From assembly GCF_000759345.1 (NCBI RefSeq), contig NZ_JPZL01000001.1, forward strand, positions 1,178,001-1,242,000: a DNA stretch of 64,000 nt, read 5' to 3'. Positions 17,757 to 26,954 of the stretch are shown here, one piece after another (position 1 is the first letter of the stretch; each line of letters begins with the position of its first letter). Source of the stretch: Litchfieldella xinjiangensis. GTDB taxonomy: Bacteria > Pseudomonadota > Gammaproteobacteria > Pseudomonadales > Halomonadaceae. The translations under genes were made by a program, and so were the position numbers. The notes under the pieces are model-generated. The model was not told the DNA's origin and did no database searches. It saw nothing but the letters and a program-made list of their open reading frames with translations.

Positions 17757-18206
17757 ATGACCCACGCTCGCCCTACCCGATCCTCCCGCCGCCAACGCGG
17801 TTTCACGCTACTGGAGATCATGGTGGTGATCTTCATCATCGGGCTGCTGGTCGCCATCGTTGCGCCCAATGTACTCAGCAACCAGGACGACGCCATGCAG
17901 CAAAAGGCCCGCGCCGACCTGTCGACGCTGGAGCAGGCGCTGGACATGTATCGCATGGACAACTATCGCTACCCCTCCTCTCGCCAGGGCCTCCAGGCAC
18001 TGGTCGAGGCCCCCAGCCAGGAGCCTTTACCCAGGAACTACCGCGAAGAGGGCTATATCCGCCGCCTGCCCAAGGACCCGTGGGGCAACGAGTACCAGTA
18101 TCGCAGCCCGGGCGAGAACGGCAGGGTGGATGTCTATAGTTTGGGGGCCGATGGGGCCCCCGGTGGTGAAGGCCTCGATGCCGATATCGGCAACTGGATG
18201 CTATGA
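17757..18206 (+). CDS. gspG: Major pseudopilin GspG
   Basis: A 149-residue pseudopilin. Prepilin motif RQRGFTLLEIMVVIFIIGLLVAI gives cleavage after glycine with Glu at +5. The C-terminal globular part has the calcium-loop hallmark region PKDPWGNEYQYRSPGENGRVDVYSLGADG. GAGGA at 17745-17749 favours the ATG at 17757 over the one at 17751. It builds the pseudopilus shaft. Confidence 0.96.
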   Translation: MTHARPTRSSRRQRGFTLLEIMVVIFIIGLLVAIVAPNVLSNQDDAMQQKARADLSTLEQALDMYRMDNYRYPSSRQGLQALVEAPSQEPLPRNYREEGYIRRLPKDPWGNEYQYRSPGENGRVDVYSLGADGAPGGEGLDADIGNWML

Positions 18207-18706
18207 GCCCTGGGTCCGCCCGCGGCTTCACGCTGCTCGAGCTGCTGGTCGTCGTCGTGATCGTCTCGCTGGCCACCACACTCAGCGTCGCCTGGCTGGG
18301 CGGCGACGATCATCAGCGCCTGGATGCCGCCACCGAGCGACTGCATAGCGACCTGTCCCTGGCGCGGGATGTGGCCTTCCTCGACCAGCGGATCATCGGC
18401 TGGCTGGCAGACGATCGGGGCTATCGCTTCGTCACCTGGCGCCCCAGGCAGGATGGCGATGGGTGGGACTGGGTGCCGCTCGACAGCCAGCGTCTGGCCC
18501 CGCAGACCTGGCCGGTACCACTTGCGATAGAAAGCCTCTCCGCCAGCGCGCCGTCAGCACCCGGTACCGACATGCCCCGCTTGGTATGGTGGCCCAATGG
18601 CGAAGTGATCGGCGGGCGACTGGTCCTTGGTCATGGTGGTACGCAGCGCGTTCTGGAGGTCGACGCACTGGGGGTCAATCGGATCACGGCGGCGAGCCAA
18701 CCATGA
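18203..18706 (+). CDS. gspH: Minor pseudopilin GspH
   Basis: A 167-residue prepilin-like protein: very short leader, RGFTLLELLVVVVIVSLATTLSV hydrophobic helix, then a region (RLDAATERLHSDLSLARDVAFLDQRIIGW) typical of GspH/FimT. It overlaps gspG and gspI by ATGA junctions, in the canonical G-H-I-J-K order. Confidence 0.88.
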   Translation: MSPGSARGFTLLELLVVVVIVSLATTLSVAWLGGDDHQRLDAATERLHSDLSLARDVAFLDQRIIGWLADDRGYRFVTWRPRQDGDGWDWVPLDSQRLAPQTWPVPLAIESLSASAPSAPGTDMPRLVWWPNGEVIGGRLVLGHGGTQRVLEVDALGVNRITAASQP

Positions 18707-19083
18707 CACGCATCCTAGGCAAGCGCCACGACAATGGCTTTACGTTGCTGGAGGTCATGGTCGCACTGTTCATCCTGGCCATCGTCGCCGTGACGGTCAG
18801 CCAGGGCGTGCATCAGCGCACCCGCGCCAGTCTTGCCGAAACGCAGCGCGTGCCGCTGATCCTGTGTGCCCGTGCGCTGGGTGCCGAATTCACCCTGACC
18901 CGCTATTGGCCCAGCCCCGGCCTTCATGAAGGCGAGTTCGATCAGGCCGGCCAGGCCTGTTTCTGGCGCCTGGAGGTCGAATCTACCCAGGTGCGCAACA
19001 TGCGGCGCGGCACGCTGAGTCTGTTCGACGAGGCGGCCCGCGAACACGCTGACCTTCGCTTCACGTTGTTCTTTTCGCCATGA
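18703..19083 (+). CDS. gspI: Minor pseudopilin GspI
   Basis: A 126-residue protein with prepilin motif NGFTLLEVMVALFILAIVAVTVSQGV and a short globular domain. The ATG at 18703 overlaps the gspH stop, which fixes the start. Part of the tip complex with GspJ and GspK. Confidence 0.9.
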   Translation: MTRILGKRHDNGFTLLEVMVALFILAIVAVTVSQGVHQRTRASLAETQRVPLILCARALGAEFTLTRYWPSPGLHEGEFDQAGQACFWRLEVESTQVRNMRRGTLSLFDEAAREHADLRFTLFFSP

Positions 19084-19099
19084 CTCGACTCGTTTTGCC

Positions 19100-19705
19100 A
19101 TGACCCGTCACCGTCCCCCTTCGCAGCGGGGCTTCACCTTACTCGAGGTGATCGTTGCCATCGCCCTGACCGCACTGATCGGCGTCACCGTTGCCGCCCT
19201 GGTCAATGCCATGGTGACGACCCGCGAACGACTCAGGGAGCCACCTGCCCTCCGTCAGGATGCACGCCTCGCCCAGCTTCTGGAGCGGCGCCTGGAGGCG
19301 CTGATCGTGCGGCCCCTGCATGCCCAAGGCCAGCCGCTGCTCAACGCCCCGCTCGATCACCTGCCCGACATCCAGACGCTGGAATGGGTGGCGCAGGGAG
19401 ACTGGCCGTTGCCGATGGGCGATCACTACACACGCTTGCGCCGCCAGCGGCTGGTATGGAATAGCGACGCCCATCACCTGTGGCTGGGATCGACGGGGCT
19501 GCTCGATGACGCTGGAACACCGCAGTGGCAAGTTTCGGCCAGCCTCGACGAGGTCGAGCGGGTGCAGTTAGAATTCTACGACGGGGCCCGCTGGGTGGCG
19601 TCGCCCCCCGATAAAGGTCTGCCGATAGGCATTCGCCTGCATTGGTGGCGAAACGGGGCCCGCTTTCAGGTGAGCGCGCTGTTGCCGCACTGGAAGGCGT
19701 CGTGA
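19100..19705 (+). CDS. gspJ: Minor pseudopilin GspJ
   Basis: A 201-residue protein starting TRHRPPSQRGFTLLEVIVAIALTALIGV, a standard prepilin leader and helix. The body (RQRLVWNSDAHHLWLG; VERVQLEFYDGARW; LPIGIRLHWW) fits GspJ. It is 16 bases after gspI and overlaps gspK. Confidence 0.9.
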   Translation: MTRHRPPSQRGFTLLEVIVAIALTALIGVTVAALVNAMVTTRERLREPPALRQDARLAQLLERRLEALIVRPLHAQGQPLLNAPLDHLPDIQTLEWVAQGDWPLPMGDHYTRLRRQRLVWNSDAHHLWLGSTGLLDDAGTPQWQVSASLDEVERVQLEFYDGARWVASPPDKGLPIGIRLHWWRNGARFQVSALLPHWKAS

Positions 19706-20727
19706 AGTCGCGGCAGCGTGGCGTCGCCCTGCTCATGGTGCTGCTATGCCTGGCGCTGGTGGGCATGGTTCTGGCCTCGCTGGCCGAGGACGGACGCAAC
19801 GACATTCATCGCCTGGGCTTGCTGCAGGCCGAGACCCAGGCTCGTTTTCACATTCAGGGGGCCGAGATAATCGCCCAGCGCGCCCTCACCGATGCCGCCG
19901 TGCGCCAAGCCAGCCTGTGGTGGCAGAGCCTGGCCGGCAAGCCGCTGGAATATCCTACCGACGAAGGCCGCATCCGCCTGGTCGTGCGCGACCTGCGCAG
20001 CTGTTTCAACCTCAACGCCCTGGCCGGTAGCGACGCGACGCTGGCCGCCGAGCAACTGACGCGACTGCTCGCGGGGCGACCTGCCTCCGCGCTGGGCGGG
20101 CTAACGCCGACGACGTTCGTCGCCCGGCTCGCGGACTGGATCGATGCCGACACCCAGCCGCGCGAGAACAGTCTGGATGGCGTCGATTACGCCCGCGGCT
20201 CACCGCCGCGGGTCAGTGCCGACACACTGCTGACGGACATCAGCGAACTCAACTGGCTGGAACCCCTCGACAGCACCCGCTATCAGGCTTTGGACGATCT
20301 GTGCGTATTACCCGACAGCGGTGCCTGGCGTCTCAATCTCAATAGCCTCCAACTGGCGCAGTTGCCTCTGCTCGAGGCCCTGTTCCAAGGCCAAGTGGCA
20401 CGCGGCGACCTGATCCGTTTGATCAATGCCCGCCCTGCCATCGGCTACTCGGGAATCGATGCCGTGCGTGCGCAACTGGGCAGCGACAACGCGTGGCTCG
20501 AGCGCTACGGCGACCGTCTGACGCTGACACCAGATTACCTCGAGCTACGCGTGAGCGTCGAGGTCGGCGACTATCGCTTCCATGCCCGACGCCTGCTCAA
20601 GGCAGAGGGCATCAGTAGCTGGTCGCCTTACACGCCAGCCTCACGCGTGCGCATCCTTTCCCGTAGCGACGATCTGAGCGCCTGGATGATGTCGTCTACC
20701 TCTTCACCCCAAGGTTCTGGCCCATGA
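19702..20727 (+). CDS. gspK: Minor pseudopilin GspK
   Basis: A 341-residue protein, long for a pseudopilin as expected for GspK. Leader and helix are KSRQRGVALLMVLLCLALVGMVLASLAE; GspK typically lacks the +5 Glu, as here. Body motifs include LRSCFNLNAL, DWIDAD, ISELNWLEPLD and LNLNSLQ. A GTG start at 19702 overlapping the gspJ stop (GTGA) is chosen; longer frames start inside gspJ. Confidence 0.92.
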   Translation: MKSRQRGVALLMVLLCLALVGMVLASLAEDGRNDIHRLGLLQAETQARFHIQGAEIIAQRALTDAAVRQASLWWQSLAGKPLEYPTDEGRIRLVVRDLRSCFNLNALAGSDATLAAEQLTRLLAGRPASALGGLTPTTFVARLADWIDADTQPRENSLDGVDYARGSPPRVSADTLLTDISELNWLEPLDSTRYQALDDLCVLPDSGAWRLNLNSLQLAQLPLLEALFQGQVARGDLIRLINARPAIGYSGIDAVRAQLGSDNAWLERYGDRLTLTPDYLELRVSVEVGDYRFHARRLLKAEGISSWSPYTPASRVRILSRSDDLSAWMMSSTSSPQGSGP

Positions 20728-22013
20728 ATACCTTGCTTCGTCCCTTGCCCTTCGGCCGGTTACGGTGGCCTGCCAGCCGACGCGGTACCGCCGGCTCGTC
20801 GCACCCTAGACTCCTGTTGCTCTGCGAATCGCCCGAGCCTCCGTCAGCGGAGGCCGAGCATCTCGCTGGTCATTGGATGATGACAGGCCTGCCTGGCCAC
20901 GACGAGACTGGGCGGATCGCCGACAGCGATACCGCCACGCTCGCCCGCCTGGCACAGCTCAGCCAGCAGTACGATAGCGTGCTGTTGCTGGGCCCCACGG
21001 GCGCCAACCATTTCCACATGGCGGCCCCGAAAGGGCTGCGTCAGCGCGAGTGGCCCACGCTGATCGAAGACCAGTTATGCACGGATGGCGAGACACTGGA
21101 ATTGGCAGCGCTACAACAGGGGCGCAACCACCTCGACGTGCTCGTGGCCAGCCGCGAGCGACTTCTGGCATGGCAAGGCTGGCTGGGGGCGCGTGGCATT
21201 CGTACGACACACTGGGCCTCGGTCTTCATGGCCCAGCCGCTCCCGACATCCGCCGGCGAGGTCAGCGTGGTCGCCGATACGCACCACCTGATGATCAAGA
21301 CCTTGGCGGCACCGCCGGTACCGCATGCGCCCCCCGCAGAGCGCTGGCTGGCCTGGCCCCGCGAGTGGCAGGAACACCTGCCCGCGGCAATACGTGAGAA
21401 ACCCTGGCATTGGCCGTGGCAGGACATCGCCGACAATACACCTGGCACAGGCTCCGGTGAGCTTCTACCGCGCTACGCCCAGTATCTACCGGCCTCGCTG
21501 CCCTTGGTGCCAGGCATAAAACCGGCAGCCCGCTCCATGCGGCGCGCGCCGTTGTCCCTGTCCCGTACGACGCGCCGCCTGGCCGCAGCGATCGTGGGGT
21601 TGGCGCTGCTGCATCTCGGGGCGGTCGGCTGGCAGGGTTATCTAAACCAGCGTGCCCTGGCCGATAGCGCCCAGGCCCGCCTCGAAGGGCTGGCTCCCGG
21701 GGACACCGGTACCCCCTCCCTGCAGCGGGTACAGGATCGCCTCGCCGCCTTGCAGTCTCTGCAGCAACGCAATCAATGGCTGGCGGCGACGCTCGAGCGT
21801 GTCGATCAGCAGGTCCGTCCCCTGGCGCTGACGCTGACCCTGATGCGCGTTACCGGCACGCAATTGACCATGCAGTGGCGAGTCGATGAAGACGCAACCC
21901 GCGACGGCTCCGAACTCACCGAGCTTTTCGCCAGCCTGGGCAAGCCCGCATGGCAACCCGAGACGCAGCGTTTGTCGCTGCACATGACAATGGAAGCGGA
22001 GACGACCCCATGA
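20724..22013 (+). CDS. gspL: Type II secretion system protein GspL
   Basis: A 429-residue bitopic protein: cytoplasmic actin-like half (about 25-260, e.g. DSVLLLGPTGANHFHMAAPKGL and LPTLIED-like segment), one membrane helix at about 288-308 (LAAAIVGLALLHLGAVGWQGYL) and a periplasmic ferredoxin-like domain. It anchors GspE to the membrane. The N-terminal Arg/Pro-rich segment is unusually long. Confidence 0.88.
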   Translation: MNTLLRPLPFGRLRWPASRRGTAGSSHPRLLLLCESPEPPSAEAEHLAGHWMMTGLPGHDETGRIADSDTATLARLAQLSQQYDSVLLLGPTGANHFHMAAPKGLRQREWPTLIEDQLCTDGETLELAALQQGRNHLDVLVASRERLLAWQGWLGARGIRTTHWASVFMAQPLPTSAGEVSVVADTHHLMIKTLAAPPVPHAPPAERWLAWPREWQEHLPAAIREKPWHWPWQDIADNTPGTGSGELLPRYAQYLPASLPLVPGIKPAARSMRRAPLSLSRTTRRLAAAIVGLALLHLGAVGWQGYLNQRALADSAQARLEGLAPGDTGTPSLQRVQDRLAALQSLQQRNQWLAATLERVDQQVRPLALTLTLMRVTGTQLTMQWRVDEDATRDGSELTELFASLGKPAWQPETQRLSLHMTMEAETTP

Positions 22014-22489
22014 CCCTCGGCCACTCACTCGCCACCCTTCGCCAAGCCTGGCAACGCCGCCCCGCCGCAGAGCGGCTTCGTCTGGGTATCGGCGGTGGCA
22101 TCAGTCTGGCGCTGGCCAGCTATCTGCTGCTTCAACGCATTGACCTTCCGACATGGCAGGGCGTCGAGACGCCCCGTTTGGACACGTACTTGCTCGATGC
22201 CCTGCCGCCGATAACGGCGATGGATGCCGATGACTGGCGTCAGGTTGGGCTTCGACACTCGTTGGTTCTCGACACGATCGAGTCAGATGATGGCGGGTGG
22301 CAACTGTCAGGGCGTACCGACAGCCCTGCCGCTTTCGAACGGTTCAGCGCATGGGCAGCCCAGCAGGGTTGGTGGGCGCTCGACTGGTCGCTATCTCGAG
22401 ATAGTGAATCCGGTATGAACGTCGAGGCTCGCTTCGTTGCCCTGCTCGAACGCGAACCGGCGACGCCCCTTGAGGAGCCGACCCCATGA
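22010..22489 (+). CDS. gspM: Type II secretion system protein GspM
   Basis: A 159-residue protein with an N-terminal helix (LRLGIGGGISLALASYLLL) and a small periplasmic domain (PAAFERFSAWAAQQGWWALDWSL). Position between gspL and gspN, 4-base overlaps on both sides and topology support GspM; the sequence itself is weakly conserved. Confidence 0.8.
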   Translation: MTLGHSLATLRQAWQRRPAAERLRLGIGGGISLALASYLLLQRIDLPTWQGVETPRLDTYLLDALPPITAMDADDWRQVGLRHSLVLDTIESDDGGWQLSGRTDSPAAFERFSAWAAQQGWWALDWSLSRDSESGMNVEARFVALLEREPATPLEEPTP

Positions 22490-23220
22490 TCCGTTGGCTA
22501 TTACATAGTCTCGCCGTAGGGTCCGTCACGTTGACCTTTCTCGTCACGCTGATGCTCTACTGGCCACTGCCCGTATTGGCAAACTGGATGAAAGGCAGCC
22601 TAGGCACCGGGATCGGCTGGCAAGAGGTCGAAGGGCGCCTGCTGGATGGTCGAATCGGCAAGCTGTCACTCGCCCAGCAAGGCGCCTTTCCCCTCGCGGT
22701 AGGCCCGGTGACGTGGCGAATGACGTGGCCGGGACAGCTCGATCTCACACTAGGCGAGACTTCCCAGCCCTGGATAGTGACGGCGCGGCTCGACGGCTTG
22801 AACGTCGATTGGCAACTTGCCGGCGGTTCGCTGAATGTGGTCGATACCGCACAGTTGCCACTTAGCCCGGCCGGCGACTGGCTGGGCAACATCACGATGA
22901 CCACCCAGGGCCAACGCTGTACCAGTGCAGAAGGCGCCCTGACCAGCGATGACCTGACACTGTTGACCCCGGAGCCCATACCGCTGGGCCAGGCACGCCT
23001 GACCCTGAGCTGCGGTAGCGATGGCGGCTACCGCTGGCAACTCACCATGCATGACTCGTCAGGCCTTGAGCTTACCAGCACGCTAGAAATGGCCGCTGAC
23101 GGAAGCGGCCAAGGTATACTCAATGGTCGCCTCGCCCAAGATCATCCTCTAACGACCTGGCGGCGTCTTTTGGAACCGAACGCCACCGACGATTCGCTTA
23201 ATCATGGGTTCGGCTGGTAG
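22486..23220 (+). CDS. gspN: Type II secretion system protein GspN
   Basis: A 244-residue protein with one N-terminal membrane helix (LAVGSVTLTFLVTLMLYWPLPVL) followed by a beta-rich periplasmic domain (GIGWQEVEGRLLDGRIGKLSL; GPVTWRM), typical of GspN. Last gene of the gsp operon. It converges with the hemerythrin gene with only 6 bases between stops. Confidence 0.85.
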   Translation: MIRWLLHSLAVGSVTLTFLVTLMLYWPLPVLANWMKGSLGTGIGWQEVEGRLLDGRIGKLSLAQQGAFPLAVGPVTWRMTWPGQLDLTLGETSQPWIVTARLDGLNVDWQLAGGSLNVVDTAQLPLSPAGDWLGNITMTTQGQRCTSAEGALTSDDLTLLTPEPIPLGQARLTLSCGSDGGYRWQLTMHDSSGLELTSTLEMAADGSGQGILNGRLAQDHPLTTWRRLLEPNATDDSLNHGFGW

Positions 23221-23226
23221 GTCAAC

Positions 23227-23805
23227 TTATCGCGTCGTCCGCCCTTGGAGCTTGTCCCGGAGACGATCGACCATGCCAACGCCTGGCCCTACACTCTTGT
23301 GGAACAGTTCCGAGTGCGGTGCACTGGGGTGTGGGCGAGTCGGTGCCAGTCGCTTGGCATCCTGCACCTTTTCACCCAGCTCGACGAGCTTCTCACCTAC
23401 GACATTGGCCCTGAGCTTGGGAAACTGTTCGGACTCCTCGTCATTGGCGTGATGTCTCAGCAGATCCTCCAGCTTGTCGATCTGGGCCGTGAAGTCCGCC
23501 TCGGACACATCGACGCTCTCCATTTCCCGCATGACCTGGACAATCTGATCGTGCTCCTGCTTGTCATGCTCGACCTCATCGACACCGCTCGGCACATGGG
23601 TCTTGATCGCGGGATAAACGTGCATTTCCTCAGCGACGGAGTGGCGCATCACCTCGGCAATCAGCGTGTCGGTCAGCTCTCTGCGCTGGCTGGGCTCCGA
23701 GGTACGCTTGATCTGGTTAACGAGATCAAGCATCTCCTTGTGATCGGCCGTGAGGATGTCGGTGACATCCGTGCCTGAGGCCCGATGGTCGATGATCTCA
23801 GCCAT
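23227..23805 (-). CDS. Hemerythrin HHE-domain protein
   Basis: A 192-residue protein with a hemerythrin-type four-helix bundle in residues about 15-145. Likely iron ligands are His in TADHKEM, HSVAEE, HDKQEHDQI and LLRHHANDEE. Such proteins bind oxygen or respond to oxidative or nitrosative stress. AGGAGG precedes the ATG at 23805, which is preferred over a longer frame to 23829. The C-terminal 40 residues are low-complexity and specific to this protein. Confidence 0.88.
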   Translation of the reverse strand: MAEIIDHRASGTDVTDILTADHKEMLDLVNQIKRTSEPSQRRELTDTLIAEVMRHSVAEEMHVYPAIKTHVPSGVDEVEHDKQEHDQIVQVMREMESVDVSEADFTAQIDKLEDLLRHHANDEESEQFPKLRANVVGEKLVELGEKVQDAKRLAPTRPHPSAPHSELFHKSVGPGVGMVDRLRDKLQGRTTR

Positions 23806-23944
23806 GAGAATCCCTCCTATTGGCTGCAATGAGTGAACCGCTAGGTTAAGGCTCGTTATCTACACAGGATGGTTTAGCAGTGGGCATCCAGCAAGCAGGC
23901 TCGCGGGATGCCAAGAGGCAAGAAGCCAGACAAAGTAATTAACT

Positions 23945-24295
23945 CTAATCCTTATTTTGCCATGGCCAGCGCCCATCGAGTTCGACTTCCAATGTGAAAC
24001 TGAGGAAAGTACGTATCAACACAATGATCAACAATACCCCAACCGTCTCGAAGGTGAGCTCGACAGCCACTGTATGGATAATATCGGCAGCCACGAGGAA
24101 CTCCAAGCCAAGCAGAATGCCTCGTCCAAGACGTTGACGAAGCTGAAGGAATATATTTTCTGCTCTGTCCCGCTTCAGCACGTAAACCGGCACACAAGCA
24201 AGCGCATAGAGCGCGAACCCGGCGATAATGAAGATACCAAGTATCTCCATGATAGCCACACCCCACTCTGCAATCGGCCTTACAAGCTCTAACAC
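23945..24295 (-). CDS. DUF1622 membrane protein
   Basis: A 116-residue protein with three predicted membrane helices (about 12-38, 60-82, 85-105). The segment RLGRGILLGLEFLVAADIIHTVAVELTFE is the DUF1622 signature. Function is unknown. It is preceded by GGAGGCAGTGTG near the start. It stands alone between the hemerythrin gene and a degraded stretch. Confidence 0.85.
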   Translation of the reverse strand: MLELVRPIAEWGVAIMEILGIFIIAGFALYALACVPVYVLKRDRAENIFLQLRQRLGRGILLGLEFLVAADIIHTVAVELTFETVGVLLIIVLIRTFLSFTLEVELDGRWPWQNKD

Positions 24296-24576
24296 ACTGC
24301 CTCCATATTAGTTTAGTCAATAAGTAGGTTTAGCTAAATTACGACGGCTGTATTTAGGCTCGCGATCACGTCAAGGCACGGTTGTTTCTACCCGCAAACA
24401 GCTTCACGATGCCGCAGGTTAACGCAGCGTAGTTGACGAGAACGCTTGTATCCATCGCGTGCTTAATGGAATGCATAGCGCATCGTAGCCGCCGTAAAGA
24501 CATGTGGTCGATCATGGGCTATCCATGTAGTCCAGCAGGTGTTCCATAGCAGCTGTCTTGGCTTCGGAGCGCTTGA
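24296..24576. other. No gene recognised
   Basis: Stop-rich sequence upstream of the transposase relic. A minus-strand frame at 24463-24711 is open but shows no family features and overlaps the relic. Confidence 0.5.
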
Positions 24577-24690
24577 TTGCCCGTTCAGCCGGCGCGGGGC
24601 CACCCCGTCACCGAGGTCGCTGCCTGGCTGGGCGTGCCCAGCTACAAGCCTATATCTGTGGGTGATCGCTATGCAAAAGCCTAAGTAGCC
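24577..24690 (+). pseudogene. Degraded IS3-type transposase OrfA fragment
   Basis: The plus strand encodes RGHPVTEVAAWLGVPSYK, the helix-turn-helix of IS3-family OrfA, then after a frameshift YLWVIAMQKPK. A stop lies just upstream and a stop follows, so only a scrap remains. No inverted repeats were found. Confidence 0.5.
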
Positions 24691-24900
24691 GTCCCTTTTA
24701 GACTGGGCCATTGATATCAGCTATTTTCGTACTCACGAGGACTTGCCTCTACCTAACGATAGCAATCTACTTGTTCTCTCGGCAGGTTGTTGGAGTTTAC
24801 TTGCTTCGCAGGGAACGAATCGCCAGCTTGGATGGCGATATGACTCTCATTCGGGGTAAATGTGGCTAAGCTTCTGATAAACAACACAAGGAGGTGAAAC

Positions 24901-25236
24901 ATGCCATTGGAATGGACTGGCCAAGTGACGCTACAGGTCTCTGGCGACACCAAGGAGGTGCTCATACAAAGCGAGGACCTGGAGCTAGTACAGGCAGGCC
25001 TGCGTATTATCGACGACGACAAGGTTCGCCATGAGTTCGTCTATCGTTATGATCATCCCCAGTTCTTACTGGTCTTGAATGCCACCGTCGAATCAGGTCA
25101 CGTGCAAGTAGCCCCCCCGTCGCTTCACCCCAAACTGGCGAGGGCAGTCGGAGTGCGAGCCAATACGCTGGCTGCCACCTTCCAGCATGATCCGGACACT
25201 GACGATGAGCCACTGACGCCTGTTTCGAGTAATTGA
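24901..25236 (+). CDS. Hypothetical protein with a near-ideal ribosome site
   Basis: A 111-residue protein not recognised as a named family. No signal peptide or membrane helix is seen; composition is acidic (VSGDTKEVLIQSEDLELV; RIIDDDKVRHEF). The ribosome site AAGGAGGTGA, an almost complete complement of the 16S 3' end, sits 4 bases before the ATG and implies strong expression. It lies alone next to an IS relic and near stress-type membrane genes. Confidence 0.7.
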   Translation: MPLEWTGQVTLQVSGDTKEVLIQSEDLELVQAGLRIIDDDKVRHEFVYRYDHPQFLLVLNATVESGHVQVAPPSLHPKLARAVGVRANTLAATFQHDPDTDDEPLTPVSSN

Positions 25237-25260
25237 CCAATGTTTCGAACATGACGAAAA

Positions 25261-25293
25261 GCGCCCATTCTTATAAAGCGGATGAATGGGCGC
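25261..25293 (-). terminator. Candidate terminator
   Basis: A perfect 10-bp stem (GCGCCCATTC / GAATGGGCGC) with a 13-base loop; on the minus strand it is followed by TTTT. It lies 166 bases beyond the SPW gene and 24 bases past the stop of the plus-strand hypothetical gene. Confidence 0.5.
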
Positions 25294-25459
25294 CTACGCT
25301 AGGGTCATGATTCGATTCGATGTTCCAAGTGCTTCAAGACCGCCTTAAAGTGGGCGAGATCGCAAGTGAACAGGCTTTAAATTACTCGACGACCCCGCCT
25401 ACCATAATGGCAGCTTTGATCTAGCCCTGCTCCGATCCTGAACCGAAACCCAACGACAC

Positions 25460-25834
25460 TTAGGTTCGATTCGCTGTGGCTGGCAGGTCTCTCGGCTGCT
25501 TTTCCGTGGTTAGACTAGCACCGATTTCGAGAAGGCCGAGGATCACATGTGGCAGATATACTGTATCCGCGAAGCCGAACAGCCAGGGAGAAACCAGCAG
25601 CAGAATACCGCTGACCAAGTCCATGGTGAGGTGAATCGGCATGGGAATAAGGTGCATGAGGCCAAGCTCATACTTTGTCATGACGGCTGAAGCCACCATG
25701 ATTACACCTAGTATAATCGGCACCCATTGAGCGGCTCCCCCCGTAGCGAAGCCGAAAAGGAAAGGAGCTGCTATAAGTAACAATCCCATCGGATAATCGA
25801 CCAACCCGTGTACTCGAGTCGAGATAAAACGCAT
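25460..25834 (-). CDS. SPW-repeat membrane protein
   Basis: A 124-residue protein with four hydrophobic helices arranged as two repeats: DYPMGLLLIAAPFLFGFA and DLVSGILLLVSPWLFGFAD. This tandem SP/AP-W-LFGF pattern is the SPW repeat family. Function unknown. The ATG at 25834 has GGGAGGA 6 bases upstream; a longer frame to 25888 lacks this. Confidence 0.82.
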   Translation of the reverse strand: MRFISTRVHGLVDYPMGLLLIAAPFLFGFATGGAAQWVPIILGVIMVASAVMTKYELGLMHLIPMPIHLTMDLVSGILLLVSPWLFGFADTVYLPHVILGLLEIGASLTTEKQPRDLPATANRT

Positions 25835-26123
25835 GGTGGTCCTCCCTTTATTCCAGATGAAACGAAGATTCAATAACACGGTCAGCATGGCATAGGATTT
25901 GGTCCGTAGCCCATCTTTAACGTGTAATTATGTTTCCGAATTCAGAGGTTTCTGGTCACGAACAGCTACTCGATTGTGCTCGCCAGTTGAACTCGGGGTT
26001 TCCCCAACACACCGGCATTCCGGTCTGCATGGGCGCCGCCCTGCGCCTACGCTGGCCATCCGTGTCGCAATGAAGAGCTCCACCTACCTGGGTCTACCTG
26101 GGCTTATGGCTGCAAGGCTGGTT

Positions 26124-26954
26124 TCACTGGTCCCAGGTAGGGGCAAGATTGTCCGGACTGAGGATGCGGCCGCCCGTACGCGCGAGGCCATCGATCACGG
26201 CCATCTCGTCGGATGACAGGGCGAAGTCGAAGATGGCGATATTCTCCGCGATGCGCGTGGGCCTGGTGCTGCGGGTCAGGGGCACGTCGCCCTTTTGATG
26301 CACCCACCTCAGGACCACTTGTGCCGCGTTCTTGCCATGCGCCGCACCGATACGGGCCAGCACCGGATCGCGCGGCACCGCCCCCATCGCCATCACGAAG
26401 AACCCGGTCAGCGGCACGCCGAGTTCATGTGCATGCTTTCGCAACGTCGACTGGTCGAGATAGGGGTGGATCTCGACCTGGTTCGTGGCAATCGGTGCCT
26501 CGCTTATCTCGACCGCGCGGGCAAGCTGGGTGGCGTTATAGTTGCTGACGCCGATATGGCGCGTCCAACCGCGTGCGCGGACTTCATTCAATAGCTCGAT
26601 CTGGCGCTCGATCGGCATGCCGTGACCGGGCCAGTGCACGAGCAGCAGGTCGACCCTATCCAGCTCGAGCCTTTCGAGGCTTTCCTGAACCGAAGGCAGG
26701 AAACGAGATTCCGAGAAATGACTGTTCATCACCTTGGTGGTGACGAATACCGCATCGCGATCCATGCCAATATCGCGCAGGGCACGGCCGAGCGCGGCCT
26801 CGTTGCCATAAAGCTGGGCCGTGTCGAAGGCACGAAATCCCGCCTGCCAGGCGGCGGGAATCAATCGGGCGACCTGTTGATCAGCCAGCTCGTCAAGACC
26901 GAAACCAATCGGGGGAAGTGATTGATTCATCCAGCCGCTTCCGTGCGTATCCAT
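26124..26954 (-). CDS. Aldo/keto reductase (DkgA/DkgB-like)
   Basis: A 276-residue TIM-barrel NADPH-dependent reductase. The catalytic tetrad is visible: Asp and Tyr in FDTAQLYGNE, Lys in VTTKVM and His in LLVHWPG. Further AKR signatures are IGVSNYNATQL and the NADPH-binding LTRSTRPTRIAEN, where the usual IPKS is replaced by LTRS. It begins 28 bases inside the preceding glutathionyl-hydroquinone reductase gene, so the two form an operon and may share a quinone or carbonyl detoxification role. Confidence 0.88.
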   Translation of the reverse strand: MDTHGSGWMNQSLPPIGFGLDELADQQVARLIPAAWQAGFRAFDTAQLYGNEAALGRALRDIGMDRDAVFVTTKVMNSHFSESRFLPSVQESLERLELDRVDLLLVHWPGHGMPIERQIELLNEVRARGWTRHIGVSNYNATQLARAVEISEAPIATNQVEIHPYLDQSTLRKHAHELGVPLTGFFVMAMGAVPRDPVLARIGAAHGKNAAQVVLRWVHQKGDVPLTRSTRPTRIAENIAIFDFALSSDEMAVIDGLARTGGRILSPDNLAPTWDQ

